Below are positions 15,369-23,438 of a stretch of DNA of 64,000 nt, piece by piece; the first letter of the stretch is position 1, and every line of letters starts with the position of its first letter. The stretch is from Rhodoferax sp. OV413. GTDB lineage: Bacteria; Pseudomonadota; Gammaproteobacteria; Burkholderiales; Burkholderiaceae_C. A program made the position numbers and the translations under genes. Below the pieces are notes generated by a model, which was not told the origin of the DNA, did no database searches, and saw only the letters and a list, made by a program, of their open reading frames with translations. The stretch covers positions 33,477 through 97,476 of the forward strand of contig CAMAWD010000015.1 of the NCBI GenBank assembly GCA_945861785.1, read 5' to 3'.

Positions 15369-15797
15369 ATGCGCCGCGTATTTCAAGTGTTGCTTGCATT
15401 TGCCGCCACCGTTGTGCTGTGTGGCACCGCGCTAGCCCAGGACCGTGTGGTCTACCACATCGACGACGCGGCGGCGCAGGCCACCAAGGGCCTGCGCAAT
15501 ATCCGCAACCACCTGGATGTGGCCCCCGACACCAAGATCACCGTCGTCACCCATGCCAACGGAGTGGATTTCCTGATGGAAGGCGCCAAGGACGCCAAGG
15601 ACGCGAACATCGATTACGGCTCGCTGGTGAGTGCGCTCAAGGCGCGCGGCGTGGCGTTCGAAATCTGCGAGATCACGCTGCGAAACCGCAACCTCAAGAA
15701 AGAGCAGTTCACCATGGACGCGACATTCACCCCCTCGGGTGTGGTGCGTATCGGCCGCCTGCAAAGCCGCGAGAACTTCGCCTACATCAAGCCATGA
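15369..15797 (+). CDS. Periplasmic DsrE-family sulfur-relay protein
   Basis: The 142-residue protein has a signal peptide (1-23, ending GTALAQ) and a DsrE/DsrF-like domain (RVVYHIDDAAAQATKGLRNI, then CEITLRNRN with a conserved Cys). Exported DsrE homologues are common in sox neighbourhoods and are thought to handle sulfane sulfur; this role is inferred. The ATG at 15369 starts the signal peptide. Its stop overlaps the MBL gene start (ATGA). Confidence 0.85.
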   Translation: MRRVFQVLLAFAATVVLCGTALAQDRVVYHIDDAAAQATKGLRNIRNHLDVAPDTKITVVTHANGVDFLMEGAKDAKDANIDYGSLVSALKARGVAFEICEITLRNRNLKKEQFTMDATFTPSGVVRIGRLQSRENFAYIKP

Positions 15798-16792
15798 GCG
15801 CTGCCGGGCGCCTGGTGCCCACAGCGCGCACCGCGGAGTGGTTCCGGGCTCCGGCGCGCGGCTGGCTGGCGGCTGTGTCGATCCTTTGGCTGGCAGTCGC
15901 GGGCAGCCCGGCACTCGCGGTCGAGGTGCGTTTTGTGCGTGTCGCCGAGGGTGTCTATGCCCACATCGGCGACACCGGTGGCCGCAGCTACGACAACGAG
16001 GGGCTGAACGCCAACATCGGCATGGTAGTGACCCCCGAGGGCGTTGTGCTGATCGACAGCGGTGCGTCGTTCCAGTCCGCGCGGCAGATCCACCAGGCAG
16101 TGCGCCAAGTCACCAACCAACCCGTGCGCTGGGTGATCAACACCGGCGGGCAGGACCACCGATGGCTGGGTAATGGGTACTTCCGCGCGCAAGGCGCACA
16201 GACCATTTCCCATGTCCGGGCCCGCGCCGACATGCTGGCCCGCGGTGGCGACCAGATCGCGGTGTTGCGCGAGGTGCTGAAGGAGCGCGCCGACGCAACC
16301 GTGCCCACGCTGCCCGAGCGGTTCATCGAGTCGGACGACGCGCAACTTGTCCTGGGCGGTGTTCGCCTGGAGTTGCGCCACCGCGGTGGCGGTCACACAC
16401 CGGGCGACATGATGGTGTGGCTGCCGGACCGCAACATGATGTTCACGGGTGACGTCGTCTACACCGACCGCATGCTGGGCGTCATCCCGGTCAGCAACAC
16501 GCGGGCGTGGCTCGCCACGTTCCAGGTGATCGAATCCTTGCGGCCCGCCACGATCGTGCCGGGGCATGGGAGCATCACCACCGTGGCCGGCGCCCAGGCC
16601 AGCACGCGCGACTACCTGGTCGCGCTGCGCGGCTACATGAAGAAGGCGGTGGACAGCGGTGTAGACGTGAGTGCGGCCAGCGCGGCCTTCAACGCTCTGC
16701 CGGAGTCGGCGCGTTTCATGCGGCTGCGCCATGGCCCCGACCTGATGCCGGGCAATGCGAGCTGGACCTACATCGAGGTGGAACGGGAATAA
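15794..16792 (+). CDS. Secreted MBL-fold protein, SoxH-like, with altered first metal motif
   Basis: The 332-residue exported metallo-beta-lactamase-fold protein has signal peptide ~20-49. Later motifs are normal: GGHTPGDMMVW, FTGDVVY and VPGHGS. The usual HXHXDH is replaced by NTGGQDHRWLGN, so one zinc site is incomplete or coordinated differently. Such SoxH-like proteins occur with sox genes; their reaction is not established. It overlaps the dsrE stop by 4 bp and ends 51 bp from the convergent thioredoxin gene. Confidence 0.85.
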   Translation: MSAAGRLVPTARTAEWFRAPARGWLAAVSILWLAVAGSPALAVEVRFVRVAEGVYAHIGDTGGRSYDNEGLNANIGMVVTPEGVVLIDSGASFQSARQIHQAVRQVTNQPVRWVINTGGQDHRWLGNGYFRAQGAQTISHVRARADMLARGGDQIAVLREVLKERADATVPTLPERFIESDDAQLVLGGVRLELRHRGGGHTPGDMMVWLPDRNMMFTGDVVYTDRMLGVIPVSNTRAWLATFQVIESLRPATIVPGHGSITTVAGAQASTRDYLVALRGYMKKAVDSGVDVSAASAAFNALPESARFMRLRHGPDLMPGNASWTYIEVERE

Positions 16793-16843
16793 GCGCAAGG
16801 CTGTGGCCCCAACCGCGCAATGCAGCGGGAGGGCATGCCGGCT

Positions 16844-17338
16844 TTACGACAAGGCCTTGCGGGCGGTTGCGATACGCTGGTCCAGGTAGGCCCCGTAAAA
16901 ATCCGCCAGCATGCCACCCACCATGCGTTTGGCAATCTCCGTGCCCCCCCGGCCGAAAAACAGCACGGTCGGCGCCATCGTGACGCCCCAAGTGTGGACT
17001 TGTGCGTCGTGGCTGGTGCTGACCCCCTGAAAACCCACCAGCGCCCGCTGTGCCAGCATGTCGACCTGGACAATGGGCAGACTTTGTTCGCGCAACAGCG
17101 GCGCCAGGTAGTTCTCGCGCGCGATCTTGCAAAACGGGCATCCCGGCAGGCTGACCATCACGATCAGCGGGTTGCCCTGCCCCAACGCGCCCGCCAGGTG
17201 CTGTGGCAATGACGTTGCCATGGGCAGGGTGACGCTGTCGGCGCGTGCGAGGCCGACAAGGCCGAACGCACCAGCGCCCAGCACCAGGCTGCGGCGGAAC
17301 ACAGCCCGCGCACCGCAGAGTCGCGGCAGCGGGTTCAT
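16844..17338 (-). CDS. Periplasmic thioredoxin-fold protein, SoxS/SoxW-like
   Basis: The 164-residue protein has a signal segment (about 14-33) and a redox CPFC in LPGCPFCKIARENYLAPLL, with the cis-Pro region TMAPTVLFF. Related Sox thioredoxins (SoxS, SoxW) keep SoxY reduced or reactivate it, so that is the likely role. Its start overlaps the stop of the upstream MBL gene by 4 bp (17335-17338). It is the last gene of the soxEF-cytochrome c4-MBL unit. Confidence 0.85.
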   Translation of the reverse strand: MNPLPRLCGARAVFRRSLVLGAGAFGLVGLARADSVTLPMATSLPQHLAGALGQGNPLIVMVSLPGCPFCKIARENYLAPLLREQSLPIVQVDMLAQRALVGFQGVSTSHDAQVHTWGVTMAPTVLFFGRGGTEIAKRMVGGMLADFYGAYLDQRIATARKALS

Positions 17339-18333
17339 TTCGACTCCTGCTCCATCAGCAAATAGGTGTTGTAGGCGTTCATGCGGTTGGCAACCCGGAA
17401 CAGCGGCAGCTTGTCGAAGCGGCTCCAGTCGGCCGCCTTGTAGGCATCCTCGAATGGATCCAGGTTCCTGGCCGCAGTTCCCATGGTAGTGCGAAGATGG
17501 ACCAAATAGTCACGCGTGAGCTGCATGTCTTCACGCGCCGACGTCGACACCGGGCCGTGCCCCGGAACGATCACGGTGGTATCGAACCCCAGCAGCGCAT
17601 CCAGCGCCTTGATCCACTGCTTGCTGTCCGCCTGCCCGACAAACGGGATGCGGGCGCGAAACACCAGGTCGCCGGCGAACAGCAACTTTTGCCGGGGCAG
17701 GACCACCACCAGGTCTTCCGGTGTGTGGGATGGCCCCACATGGCGGATCTGCATGGGCACACCGCCAACGGTCAGTGTCAAGTCTCCATCGAGCCATTCG
17801 TCAGCATCCAACAGCCGGGTCTGGGCGTCAACCCATGGCGCGAGCTCCTGGCGCGAGGCTTCCAGCCGCAAGCGTGCAGTGTCGGACTGCAGGTACTCAC
17901 GCGCAGCACGGTGGGCAAGGATGCGGGCACCCGCGGCCTTGAAAGCCTGCAAGCCGTAGATATGGTCGGCGTGGTAGTGCGTCACGATCACGTGGGTAAT
18001 CGGCTGCGCGCTGACCTTGCGTATCTCGGCGATCAGCCGCTGCGCCAGCGCCGGGGAACCCAGGGCGTCGATCACCACCACGCCAGCGGGCGTCACCACG
18101 AAACCCGCGTTGGAGATGAAGTTCTGGTTGGCCGGTGCACCCAGTGCGGAGAGCCCCTGCACGTACCACACGCCCGGCGCAACCTGCACCGGGAGCATGT
18201 CGACCACTGCCTGGGCCCTGGCCGAGCCCCCGGCGCACAAGGCCACGGCGCACACGACCACCCAAGACCGGACCAGGTACAACAGGCCGGCTGGCAGCTT
18301 GCGCAGCATCAAGCCGAATCGTGCCATAGTCAT
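17335..18333 (-). CDS. Secreted MBL-fold metallohydrolase, SoxH-like, intact metal site
   Basis: The 332-residue exported protein has a signal peptide ending near residue 40 (GSARAQ). The complete MBL set is present: VTHYHADHIYG, GPSHTPEDL, FAGDLVF and VPGHGPV. It resembles the zinc hydrolases associated with quinoprotein or sox loci (SoxH). The substrate is unknown; glutathione- or sulfur-conjugates are plausible. It lies 14 bp after the cytochrome c4 gene. It is a distant paralogue of the gene at 15794, which lacks the HXHXDH motif. Confidence 0.88.
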   Translation of the reverse strand: MTMARFGLMLRKLPAGLLYLVRSWVVVCAVALCAGGSARAQAVVDMLPVQVAPGVWYVQGLSALGAPANQNFISNAGFVVTPAGVVVIDALGSPALAQRLIAEIRKVSAQPITHVIVTHYHADHIYGLQAFKAAGARILAHRAAREYLQSDTARLRLEASRQELAPWVDAQTRLLDADEWLDGDLTLTVGGVPMQIRHVGPSHTPEDLVVVLPRQKLLFAGDLVFRARIPFVGQADSKQWIKALDALLGFDTTVIVPGHGPVSTSAREDMQLTRDYLVHLRTTMGTAARNLDPFEDAYKAADWSRFDKLPLFRVANRMNAYNTYLLMEQESK

Positions 18334-18347
18334 ACGCCGCGACCGGG

Positions 18348-18971
18348 CTACTTTGCGCCCAGGTACTGTGCGACGGCCGCAATTTCCAGTGCCGTCATCT
18401 TGCCCACAATGGTGTGCATCACCGCGTTGTCGTTGTTGCGCTCGCGGGTGCTGAACTGCTTGAGCTGGGCCTCGGTGTAAACCGCATATTGCCCGGCCAG
18501 CCGGGGCAACGAGGCGGTGCCCAGCGCCTGCGGGCCATGGCAGCCGGCACAGGCCGGGACACCACTGTATTTGTTGCCGTTGTGGTAGACATACTTGCCC
18601 ACGGCCGCAAGATCGGAGTCCTTGGCGGGTTCGGCGGGAACGGCCATCTTTTCGAAGTATTTGCCCAGCGCCACCATCTCGTCCGGCGTGAGTTTCGCCG
18701 CCATGTCACCCATGGCCGTGCCCTTGCGCTTGCCGGACTGGAAGTTGGCCAGTTGTTTGGCCGTGTATTCCCAGTGCTGGCCAGCCAGGCGTGGGAACAT
18801 TTCGCTCGACGACTCGCCTTCGGCGCCGTGGCACAAGAAACACACACCCGAGACGATTTTTTTGGCGCGCGCCTCGTCGGCCTGGGCCCAGGACGCGCCG
18901 GCAACCACCAGACCGAGCAGGGCCGCAAGCACCCGGTGCAGCGCTGCCGGGCCTCGCGCACGTGGCGTCAT
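18348..18971 (-). CDS. Cytochrome c4-type diheme cytochrome
   Basis: The 207-residue periplasmic protein has signal peptide ~1-29 (ending ASWAQ) and two similar heme domains, CFLCH in the N-half and CAGCH in the C-half. Each is followed by PRLAGQ, the hallmark of cytochrome c4. It would carry electrons from flavocytochrome c or SoxCD to an oxidase. The ATG at 18971 was chosen because it gives a normal signal; an ATG at 19010 is also possible. It is 52 bp downstream of fccB/soxF. Confidence 0.9.
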   Translation of the reverse strand: MTPRARGPAALHRVLAALLGLVVAGASWAQADEARAKKIVSGVCFLCHGAEGESSSEMFPRLAGQHWEYTAKQLANFQSGKRKGTAMGDMAAKLTPDEMVALGKYFEKMAVPAEPAKDSDLAAVGKYVYHNGNKYSGVPACAGCHGPQALGTASLPRLAGQYAVYTEAQLKQFSTRERNNDNAVMHTIVGKMTALEIAAVAQYLGAK

Positions 18972-19023
18972 CAACCGCACGCCGTGTGCACCTGGTTTGC
19001 CACCGCCCATGCCATAACCTCTG

Positions 19024-20307
19024 TCAGGCCAGAGTGTCAGCCCAGATGTTGCGCGCCCAGGCCAGGGCATATTTGCCCTCGAGTTCGTTGGCGGCGCTCG
19101 ACACACCACCTGAACCGGCGACCGTCAGCATGGTTTTTTGCGCGGCATCATAGCGGTGCACACTCGCCACGTGCACGACGTCTTCGTCACTGACAAAGCT
19201 GTAGCAGGTGTTGTTGTAGATCGGCATCGCATTCGGCTGCCCGCCAGTCAACAGGGCCACGACCGCCGCCGCGCAGGTCTTGCCGTGCTGGTTGGCCATG
19301 TGCCCCGACTTCGGCATTGCGGGTGCGATCTGGATCGAGTCGCCGAGTACATGGATGTTTTTCGCCGCCTTGGCCTCGTGCGTGAGGAAGTCCACCTCGC
19401 ACCAGCGCTTGTTGGCCGTGGCCAGCCCGGTCTTCACGGCGATGTCGCCGGCGCGCATTGGCGGAATGACGTTCAGCACACTGGCCTTGACGTCGTCGTT
19501 GAATTCGAACTTGAGCGTATTGGTAGCGGCATCGACATCGACGGTGGCGTGTTTGGGGCGGTACTCGATGATGCCCTTGTAACGGTCGGCCCAGGCCTTC
19601 TTGAACAGCGGCCCCTTGGAGGTGACATCGTCGTTCGCATCGAGGACCAGCACCTTGCTCCTGGGCTTGGCCTTGCTGAAGTAATGCGCCACCTGGCAGG
19701 CCCGTTCGTAGGGGCCCGGGGGGCAGCGGTAAGGCGCCAGGGGGATCGAGAGGGCATAGACGCCGCCATCGGGCATGGCTTCGAGCTGTCGGCGCAAGGC
19801 CACGGTCTGCGGGCCGGCTTTCCAGGAATGCAGTACCTTGTCCTGGGCGCCGGGTTTGGCCATGCCGGGCAGGCTGTCCCACATGAAGTCGACACCGGGC
19901 GACAGGATCAGGCGGTCATAGGGCAATTCGGCGCCGCCGGCCAGCCGCACCACGCGTTTGTCGGGGTCGATGGACGTGACCATGTCGCGCACCAGGTTCA
20001 CCCCGTGGCGGCGCGCCAGGTTGTCGTAGGGCGTGGTGATGTCGGCCATGGTCTTGCTTCCGCCCAGCACAAGGTTGGAAATCGGACACGAGACAAACGC
20101 GGCATTGGGTTCAACCAGCGTGACATTGACCTGGTAGTCGGACCACATGCGGACGTACTTGGCCGCCGTGGCGCCACCGTACCCCCCGCCCACCACCACC
20201 ACCTTGGGGCCCTTGCCGGCGCCGGAAGATGCACATCCAGCGGTCAGTCCGAGCACACCGAGCCCAGCGGCACCCGCCAGGGATTGCAGAATTTGACGAC
20301 GTTGCAT
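19024..20307 (-). CDS. soxF: Flavocytochrome c sulfide dehydrogenase flavoprotein subunit (SoxF/FccB)
   Basis: The 427-residue FAD enzyme oxidises sulfide in the periplasm. It has a Tat-type start MQRRQILQSLAG with a lipobox LTAGC, an FAD dinucleotide fold VVVVGGGYGGATAAKY (about 36-51), redox-active CPISNLVLGG, and a second family Cys in APYRCPPGPYERAC. The C-terminal FccB domain has TCYSFVSDEDVVHV. The ATG at 20307 is 11 bp after the cytochrome subunit stop, so the two subunits form one unit. Confidence 0.94.
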   Translation of the reverse strand: MQRRQILQSLAGAAGLGVLGLTAGCASSGAGKGPKVVVVGGGYGGATAAKYVRMWSDYQVNVTLVEPNAAFVSCPISNLVLGGSKTMADITTPYDNLARRHGVNLVRDMVTSIDPDKRVVRLAGGAELPYDRLILSPGVDFMWDSLPGMAKPGAQDKVLHSWKAGPQTVALRRQLEAMPDGGVYALSIPLAPYRCPPGPYERACQVAHYFSKAKPRSKVLVLDANDDVTSKGPLFKKAWADRYKGIIEYRPKHATVDVDAATNTLKFEFNDDVKASVLNVIPPMRAGDIAVKTGLATANKRWCEVDFLTHEAKAAKNIHVLGDSIQIAPAMPKSGHMANQHGKTCAAAVVALLTGGQPNAMPIYNNTCYSFVSDEDVVHVASVHRYDAAQKTMLTVAGSGGVSSAANELEGKYALAWARNIWADTLA

Positions 20308-20318
20308 GACCAGACCCC

Positions 20319-20627
20319 TTATTTCTTCAAGGCCGCGAAATAGGCGGCGAGTTGCTGCAGTTGCTCGTCGGAATACCCCTTCGAGAGCTGGTGCATGATG
20401 GTCGCGGGTTTGCGACCGGCCTTGAAATCGAGCAGCTTCTTGGCCAATTCGTCCTTGGGCGCGCCAGCCAGCGACTCCATGCCCGGTTGCGCGATTCCGG
20501 CAGTGCCGTGGCAGTTGGCGCATGCCGCCGCCCAGCTGCGAACCTGCAGCGCATCTGCCTGGGCCCAGGCGCCCATTGCCCCCCCGGCCAGCGCGCAAAC
20601 AAGCGCCCACTTAGTCCATCTTTTCAT
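20319..20627 (-). CDS. soxE: Flavocytochrome c heme subunit (SoxE/FccA), monoheme
   Basis: The 102-residue periplasmic cytochrome c has a signal peptide (1-23, ending GAWAQ) and one heme motif, CANCH (36-40), with a likely Met ligand in TIMHQLSKGYSDEQ. It partners the flavoprotein encoded 11 bp downstream. The small single-heme form is the common one in Sox-type organisms. The 5' region contains a perfect 8-bp inverted repeat 31 bp upstream of the start. Confidence 0.92.
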   Translation of the reverse strand: MKRWTKWALVCALAGGAMGAWAQADALQVRSWAAACANCHGTAGIAQPGMESLAGAPKDELAKKLLDFKAGRKPATIMHQLSKGYSDEQLQQLAAYFAALKK

Positions 20628-20657
20628 GCTGGCTCCTTGAATCGAGAAGCAAGAATC

Positions 20658-20678
20658 ACCTGGTGGAGATCACCAGGT
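20658..20678. promoter_or_regulatory. Inverted repeat upstream of soxE
   Basis: ACCTGGTG (20658-20665), GAGAT, CACCAGGT (20671-20678): perfect 8-bp arms, 5-bp spacer. It lies 31 bp before soxE and 124 bp after the soxR stop. On the - strand it is followed by a weak T-rich tract, so it could be a soxR terminator, a leader hairpin or an operator; sequence alone does not decide. Confidence 0.45.
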
Positions 20679-20780
20679 AAATCGTTTATTGCTTATGTTT
20701 TGATTATTGATCGTAGCCGAAACCTGCACGACACGACCCCCGTGAAAACCCGAAGTCGGCGCGCCTGGAAACCCCCGCCA

Positions 20781-20804
20781 CCGCGTTACCGCGTTACCGC
20801 GTTA
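20781..20804. repeat. 8-bp tandem repeat covering the soxR stop codon
   Basis: CCGCGTTA is present three times in a row. The last copy contains the soxR stop (TAA on the - strand, 20802-20804). Loss or gain of units would leave the stop intact but change the 3' sequence. Confidence 0.75.
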
Positions 20805-21146
20805 CCGTGTGCCGGCGTCGGTTTCGATGGCGATCTGTGTGCACACCGCCCGGCACAGGGTCACGACGCGGTCGTTGATGATCCGGTAATGGATCTGCAC
20901 GCCATCACGGCGCTTGCCCAGCACCCCGGCCTTGTACAGGGTGTTCAGATGCTGCGACATGTTGGGCTGGGTGGTGTCGATCTCGCTGAGCAGTTGCCCG
21001 ACATTCTTTTCGCCATTGCACAGACTGCTGATGATTTTCAGGCGCATTGGCGCGGACATGACACGAAACACCTCTGCCGCGCTCTCGAACACATGGTCGG
21101 ACTCGGAAAACGACCGGACGGGTGCTACTGTGTTCTGCTTTGCCAT
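20802..21146 (-). CDS. soxR: SoxR-like ArsR/SmtB-family transcriptional regulator
   Basis: The 114-residue winged-helix repressor has a recognition region TTQPNMSQHLNTLYKAGVL. The segment SLCNGEKNVGQL carries a conserved-type Cys; sulfur-responsive SoxR/SqrR/BigR proteins sense persulfide through two Cys residues. Here Cys residues are visible in SSLCNG and in the C-terminal LCRAVCTQ, which could serve that purpose. The ATG at 21146 has an SD (GAAGG) within a tandem repeat; a TTG two codons earlier is possible. It is placed upstream of soxEF, consistent with control of the surrounding sox genes. Confidence 0.88.
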   Translation of the reverse strand: MAKQNTVAPVRSFSESDHVFESAAEVFRVMSAPMRLKIISSLCNGEKNVGQLLSEIDTTQPNMSQHLNTLYKAGVLGKRRDGVQIHYRIINDRVVTLCRAVCTQIAIETDAGTR

Positions 21147-21148
21147 AG

Positions 21149-21180
21149 TCAAACCTTCAAACCTTCAAACCTTCAAACCC
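21149..21180. repeat. 8-bp tandem repeat forming the soxR ribosome-binding region
   Basis: TCAAACCT is present three times plus TCAAACCC. On the mRNA strand this reads as repeated GGTTTGAA, giving three GAAGG Shine-Dalgarno-like copies, the last about 7 nt before the ATG. Slippage could change the number of SD copies and hence SoxR level. Confidence 0.75.
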
Positions 21181-21215
21181 GGCTACCGGCTCAGACCGGC
21201 GACCGTATTGTTTTG

Positions 21216-21229
21216 TAGATTCGAATATA
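21216..21229. promoter_or_regulatory. Candidate SoxR operator/promoter region
   Basis: TAGATTCGAATATA contains the palindrome ATTCGAAT in an AT-rich patch about 70 bp upstream of soxR. It resembles the AT-rich inverted repeat upstream of soxC. Autoregulation by an ArsR-type SoxR is plausible but not shown. Confidence 0.35.
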
Positions 21230-21332
21230 CGCGGAATTGCAATCACCCCGCCGATTGGCCCGCGTCATGTGTACCCGCAGCCGGTCAGACGACGGGCCGC
21301 AGCGCCCCACGCAGCCGTGCAGAAGGTCGTCG

Positions 21333-21518
21333 TTACTCGAATGACGGCAGGCCCGGTTTGGCGGTCTGCCCGCCGCCGGCCACCCAGGCATCGATGCCAC
21401 CCGGGATCGACCGGACATGCAGGTAGCCCATGTCGTGCAATACGCAGGCAGCCAGTGCGGCATCAGCCAGGCAACCTCCTGCACGCGCGCCTTCGCAAAT
21501 GGCTTCGAAAAATACCAT
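21333..21518 (-). pseudogene. C-terminal fragment of a rhodanese-domain protein
   Basis: Sixty-one codons read MVFFEAICEGARAGG... and then HDMGYLHVRSIPGGIDAWV, which is the active-site loop and last helix/strand of a rhodanese (Cys in ICEGARAG). The N-terminal half of the domain is absent, and sequence upstream in frame has no similarity. It is most likely a truncated gene left between soxR and the methyltransferase. A functional mini-protein cannot be excluded. Confidence 0.5.
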
Positions 21519-21554
21519 TGCACCCCATGACCGCGTTCTGGTAACTTCAGGGCA

Positions 21555-22196
21555 ATGAGCACCACCACACCGGCACCATTTTCCGACCCCGGCGAAAAAT
21601 GGAACCGCCGCTTCCAAGCCCCCGGATTCGTTTTTGGCACGCAGCCAAACATCTGGTTGCGGGACCATTCGTCGTGCTGGCAACCAGGCCAGCGCGTGTT
21701 GTGCGTTGGAGACGGTGAAGGGCGCAACAGTGTGTGGCTGGCCAAGAGCGGGCTGGTGGTGGATGCATTCGACATCGCCGAGGTGGGCGTGGCAAAAGCG
21801 CGCACGCTCGCCGTTGCGGCAGGCGTGTCGGTGAATTACCGGGTCTGCGACTGCGACACCTTTCCCTGGCCCGAAAACGCCTACGACGGAGTCGCAGCGA
21901 TCTTCGTTCAGTTTGCCGACCCGGCCCTGCGCGCGCGTCTTTTCGCCAACATCGCAAGGTGCCTGCGGCCGGGTGGCAGTTTGGTGCTGCAGGGATACAC
22001 GCCCCGCCAACTCGACTACAAGACAGGCGGGCCGTCGATCGCCTCGCATCTGTACACGCAAGAGATGCTGCGCGAAGCGTTCGCCGGCCTGGACATGGTG
22101 GACTTGCAGGAATACGATACCGACCTGTCGGAAGGCACCGGGCACAACGGCCGTTCGGCACTGGTCGGACTGGTCGCGCGGCGGCCCACCCCCTGA
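21555..22196 (+). CDS. Class I SAM-dependent methyltransferase (TehB-like)
   Basis: The 213-residue cytoplasmic protein has an AdoMet motif I VLCVGDGEGRNSVWLA (about 48-63), acidic motif AFDIAEVG, and a post-motif PGGSLVLQGYTPRQLDY. This arrangement is typical of TehB/TPMT-like methyltransferases that act on chalcogen anions or small thiols. A sulfur or selenium substrate fits the sox neighbourhood but is inference. It starts 36 bp from the divergent rhodanese fragment and is followed by a cupin gene. Confidence 0.8.
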   Translation: MSTTTPAPFSDPGEKWNRRFQAPGFVFGTQPNIWLRDHSSCWQPGQRVLCVGDGEGRNSVWLAKSGLVVDAFDIAEVGVAKARTLAVAAGVSVNYRVCDCDTFPWPENAYDGVAAIFVQFADPALRARLFANIARCLRPGGSLVLQGYTPRQLDYKTGGPSIASHLYTQEMLREAFAGLDMVDLQEYDTDLSEGTGHNGRSALVGLVARRPTP

Positions 22197-22215
22197 ACGA
22201 GGTTTGCAACACAAC

Positions 22216-22695
22216 ATGGCCACACCAACACCACCCACTGCGGTCCTTGCCACCGACATCCCGGTGCGCACACGGCCAAGCGTGTACCCCGAACCATTCG
22301 CCACCCGCATGGCGGGGCGCGCCAAGCGGGTTCTTGGTGACCCGTTCGGGTTGGTGAACTTCGGTGTCAACCTCACCACCCTGGCCCCCGGGGGCATGTC
22401 GGCATTGCGCCACGCGCATTCGAAGCAGGACGAGTTTGTCTATATCCTGCACGGCCACCCGACCCTGGTCACGGATGCGGGCCGCACCGTGCTGGCCCCG
22501 GGCATGTGCGCCGGCTTTCGCGCCGGCAGCGGCGACGCGCACCATCTTGTCAACGAGTCCGATCAGGACGTCACCTACCTCGAAGTCGGTGACCGCAGCG
22601 CCGGTGATGCGGCCACCTACCCGGACGACGATCTGCAGGCGCTGGCGGCGGAAGACAAATGGCGCTTCGCCCATAAGGACGGGCGACCCTACTGA
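22216..22695 (+). CDS. Cupin-domain protein
   Basis: The 159-residue single-domain cupin has motif 1 ALRHAHSKQDEFVYILHGHP (two His, Glu and following Gly) and motif 2 GDAHHLVNESDQDVTYLEVG. Metal binding is therefore likely. Similar proteins are annotated only as cupins; no enzymatic role is known. It starts 19 bp after the methyltransferase stop and may be co-transcribed with it. Confidence 0.82.
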   Translation: MATPTPPTAVLATDIPVRTRPSVYPEPFATRMAGRAKRVLGDPFGLVNFGVNLTTLAPGGMSALRHAHSKQDEFVYILHGHPTLVTDAGRTVLAPGMCAGFRAGSGDAHHLVNESDQDVTYLEVGDRSAGDAATYPDDDLQALAAEDKWRFAHKDGRPY

Positions 22696-22794
22696 ACCAA
22701 AAAGGCACCCCATGCTGGGCCACGCCGTCCCGCTGCGGGCAACCGCACGCAAACAGGCACTCGGGCAATCCCTGACCATCAAGGAGCAATCTGC

Positions 22795-23415
22795 ATGACG
22801 ATCGAGGAACTCATCGCCGCCGTACAAGCCGAACTGGGTGTACAGGTCGACGGCAAGGCGGGGCCGCAGACCTGGCGGGCAATCTACCAGCGGATCGTCA
22901 AGCAAGGACCAGCGGCGACCCCACCAGCAGGTTCCACGCGCGCGGACATGCCGCCAGTCGACCCGCGCAGCGAGAAGACCATTGCCACCCTGTTGCCCGA
23001 AGTGCGCCCCATGGCGCGCGCATTGGTGCAAAAGGCCGCCGCCATGGGTATCCGCATCAAGGTGATCAGTGGTTTCAGGACTTACGAGGAGCAGGCCGCA
23101 CTGTATGCGCAGGGCCGTACTGCACCGGGCAACATCGTGACAAACGCGAGACCCGGCTACTCCAACCACAATTTCGGCATTGCGTTCGACATCGGAGTTT
23201 TCGAAGGCAACAGCTACCTGCCCGAGTCGCCGAAGTACAACGCGATCGGTGCGCTGGGCATCGACATCGGCCTGGAATGGGGTGGTTCCTGGAAGACCAT
23301 CGTCGACGCTCCGCATTTCCAGTTGCGGCCGGAGTGGGCGGCGGACATGGCCGAGAAGCAGATGCTGGCGGAGCTGCGCGCGCGCAGGGAAAACGAGTCT
23401 GCTGTCTATGCCTGA
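22795..23415 (+). CDS. M15-family peptidase (VanY/L-alanyl-D-glutamate peptidase type), no signal peptide
   Basis: The 206-residue zinc peptidase has a short N-terminal region (MTIEELIAAVQAELG...VDGKAGPQTWRA) resembling a peptidoglycan-binding repeat. The M15 domain shows SGFRTYEEQAALYAQGR, SNHNFGIAFDIGVF and DAPHFQL. His, Asp and His zinc ligands and the catalytic region are present. AAGGAG lies about 9 bp before ATG 22795. The absence of a signal peptide is more typical of phage endolysins, although no phage genes flank it. Confidence 0.88.
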   Translation: MTIEELIAAVQAELGVQVDGKAGPQTWRAIYQRIVKQGPAATPPAGSTRADMPPVDPRSEKTIATLLPEVRPMARALVQKAAAMGIRIKVISGFRTYEEQAALYAQGRTAPGNIVTNARPGYSNHNFGIAFDIGVFEGNSYLPESPKYNAIGALGIDIGLEWGGSWKTIVDAPHFQLRPEWAADMAEKQMLAELRARRENESAVYA

Positions 23416-23438
23416 ACAACCGTCGCGGTTGCGACGCC

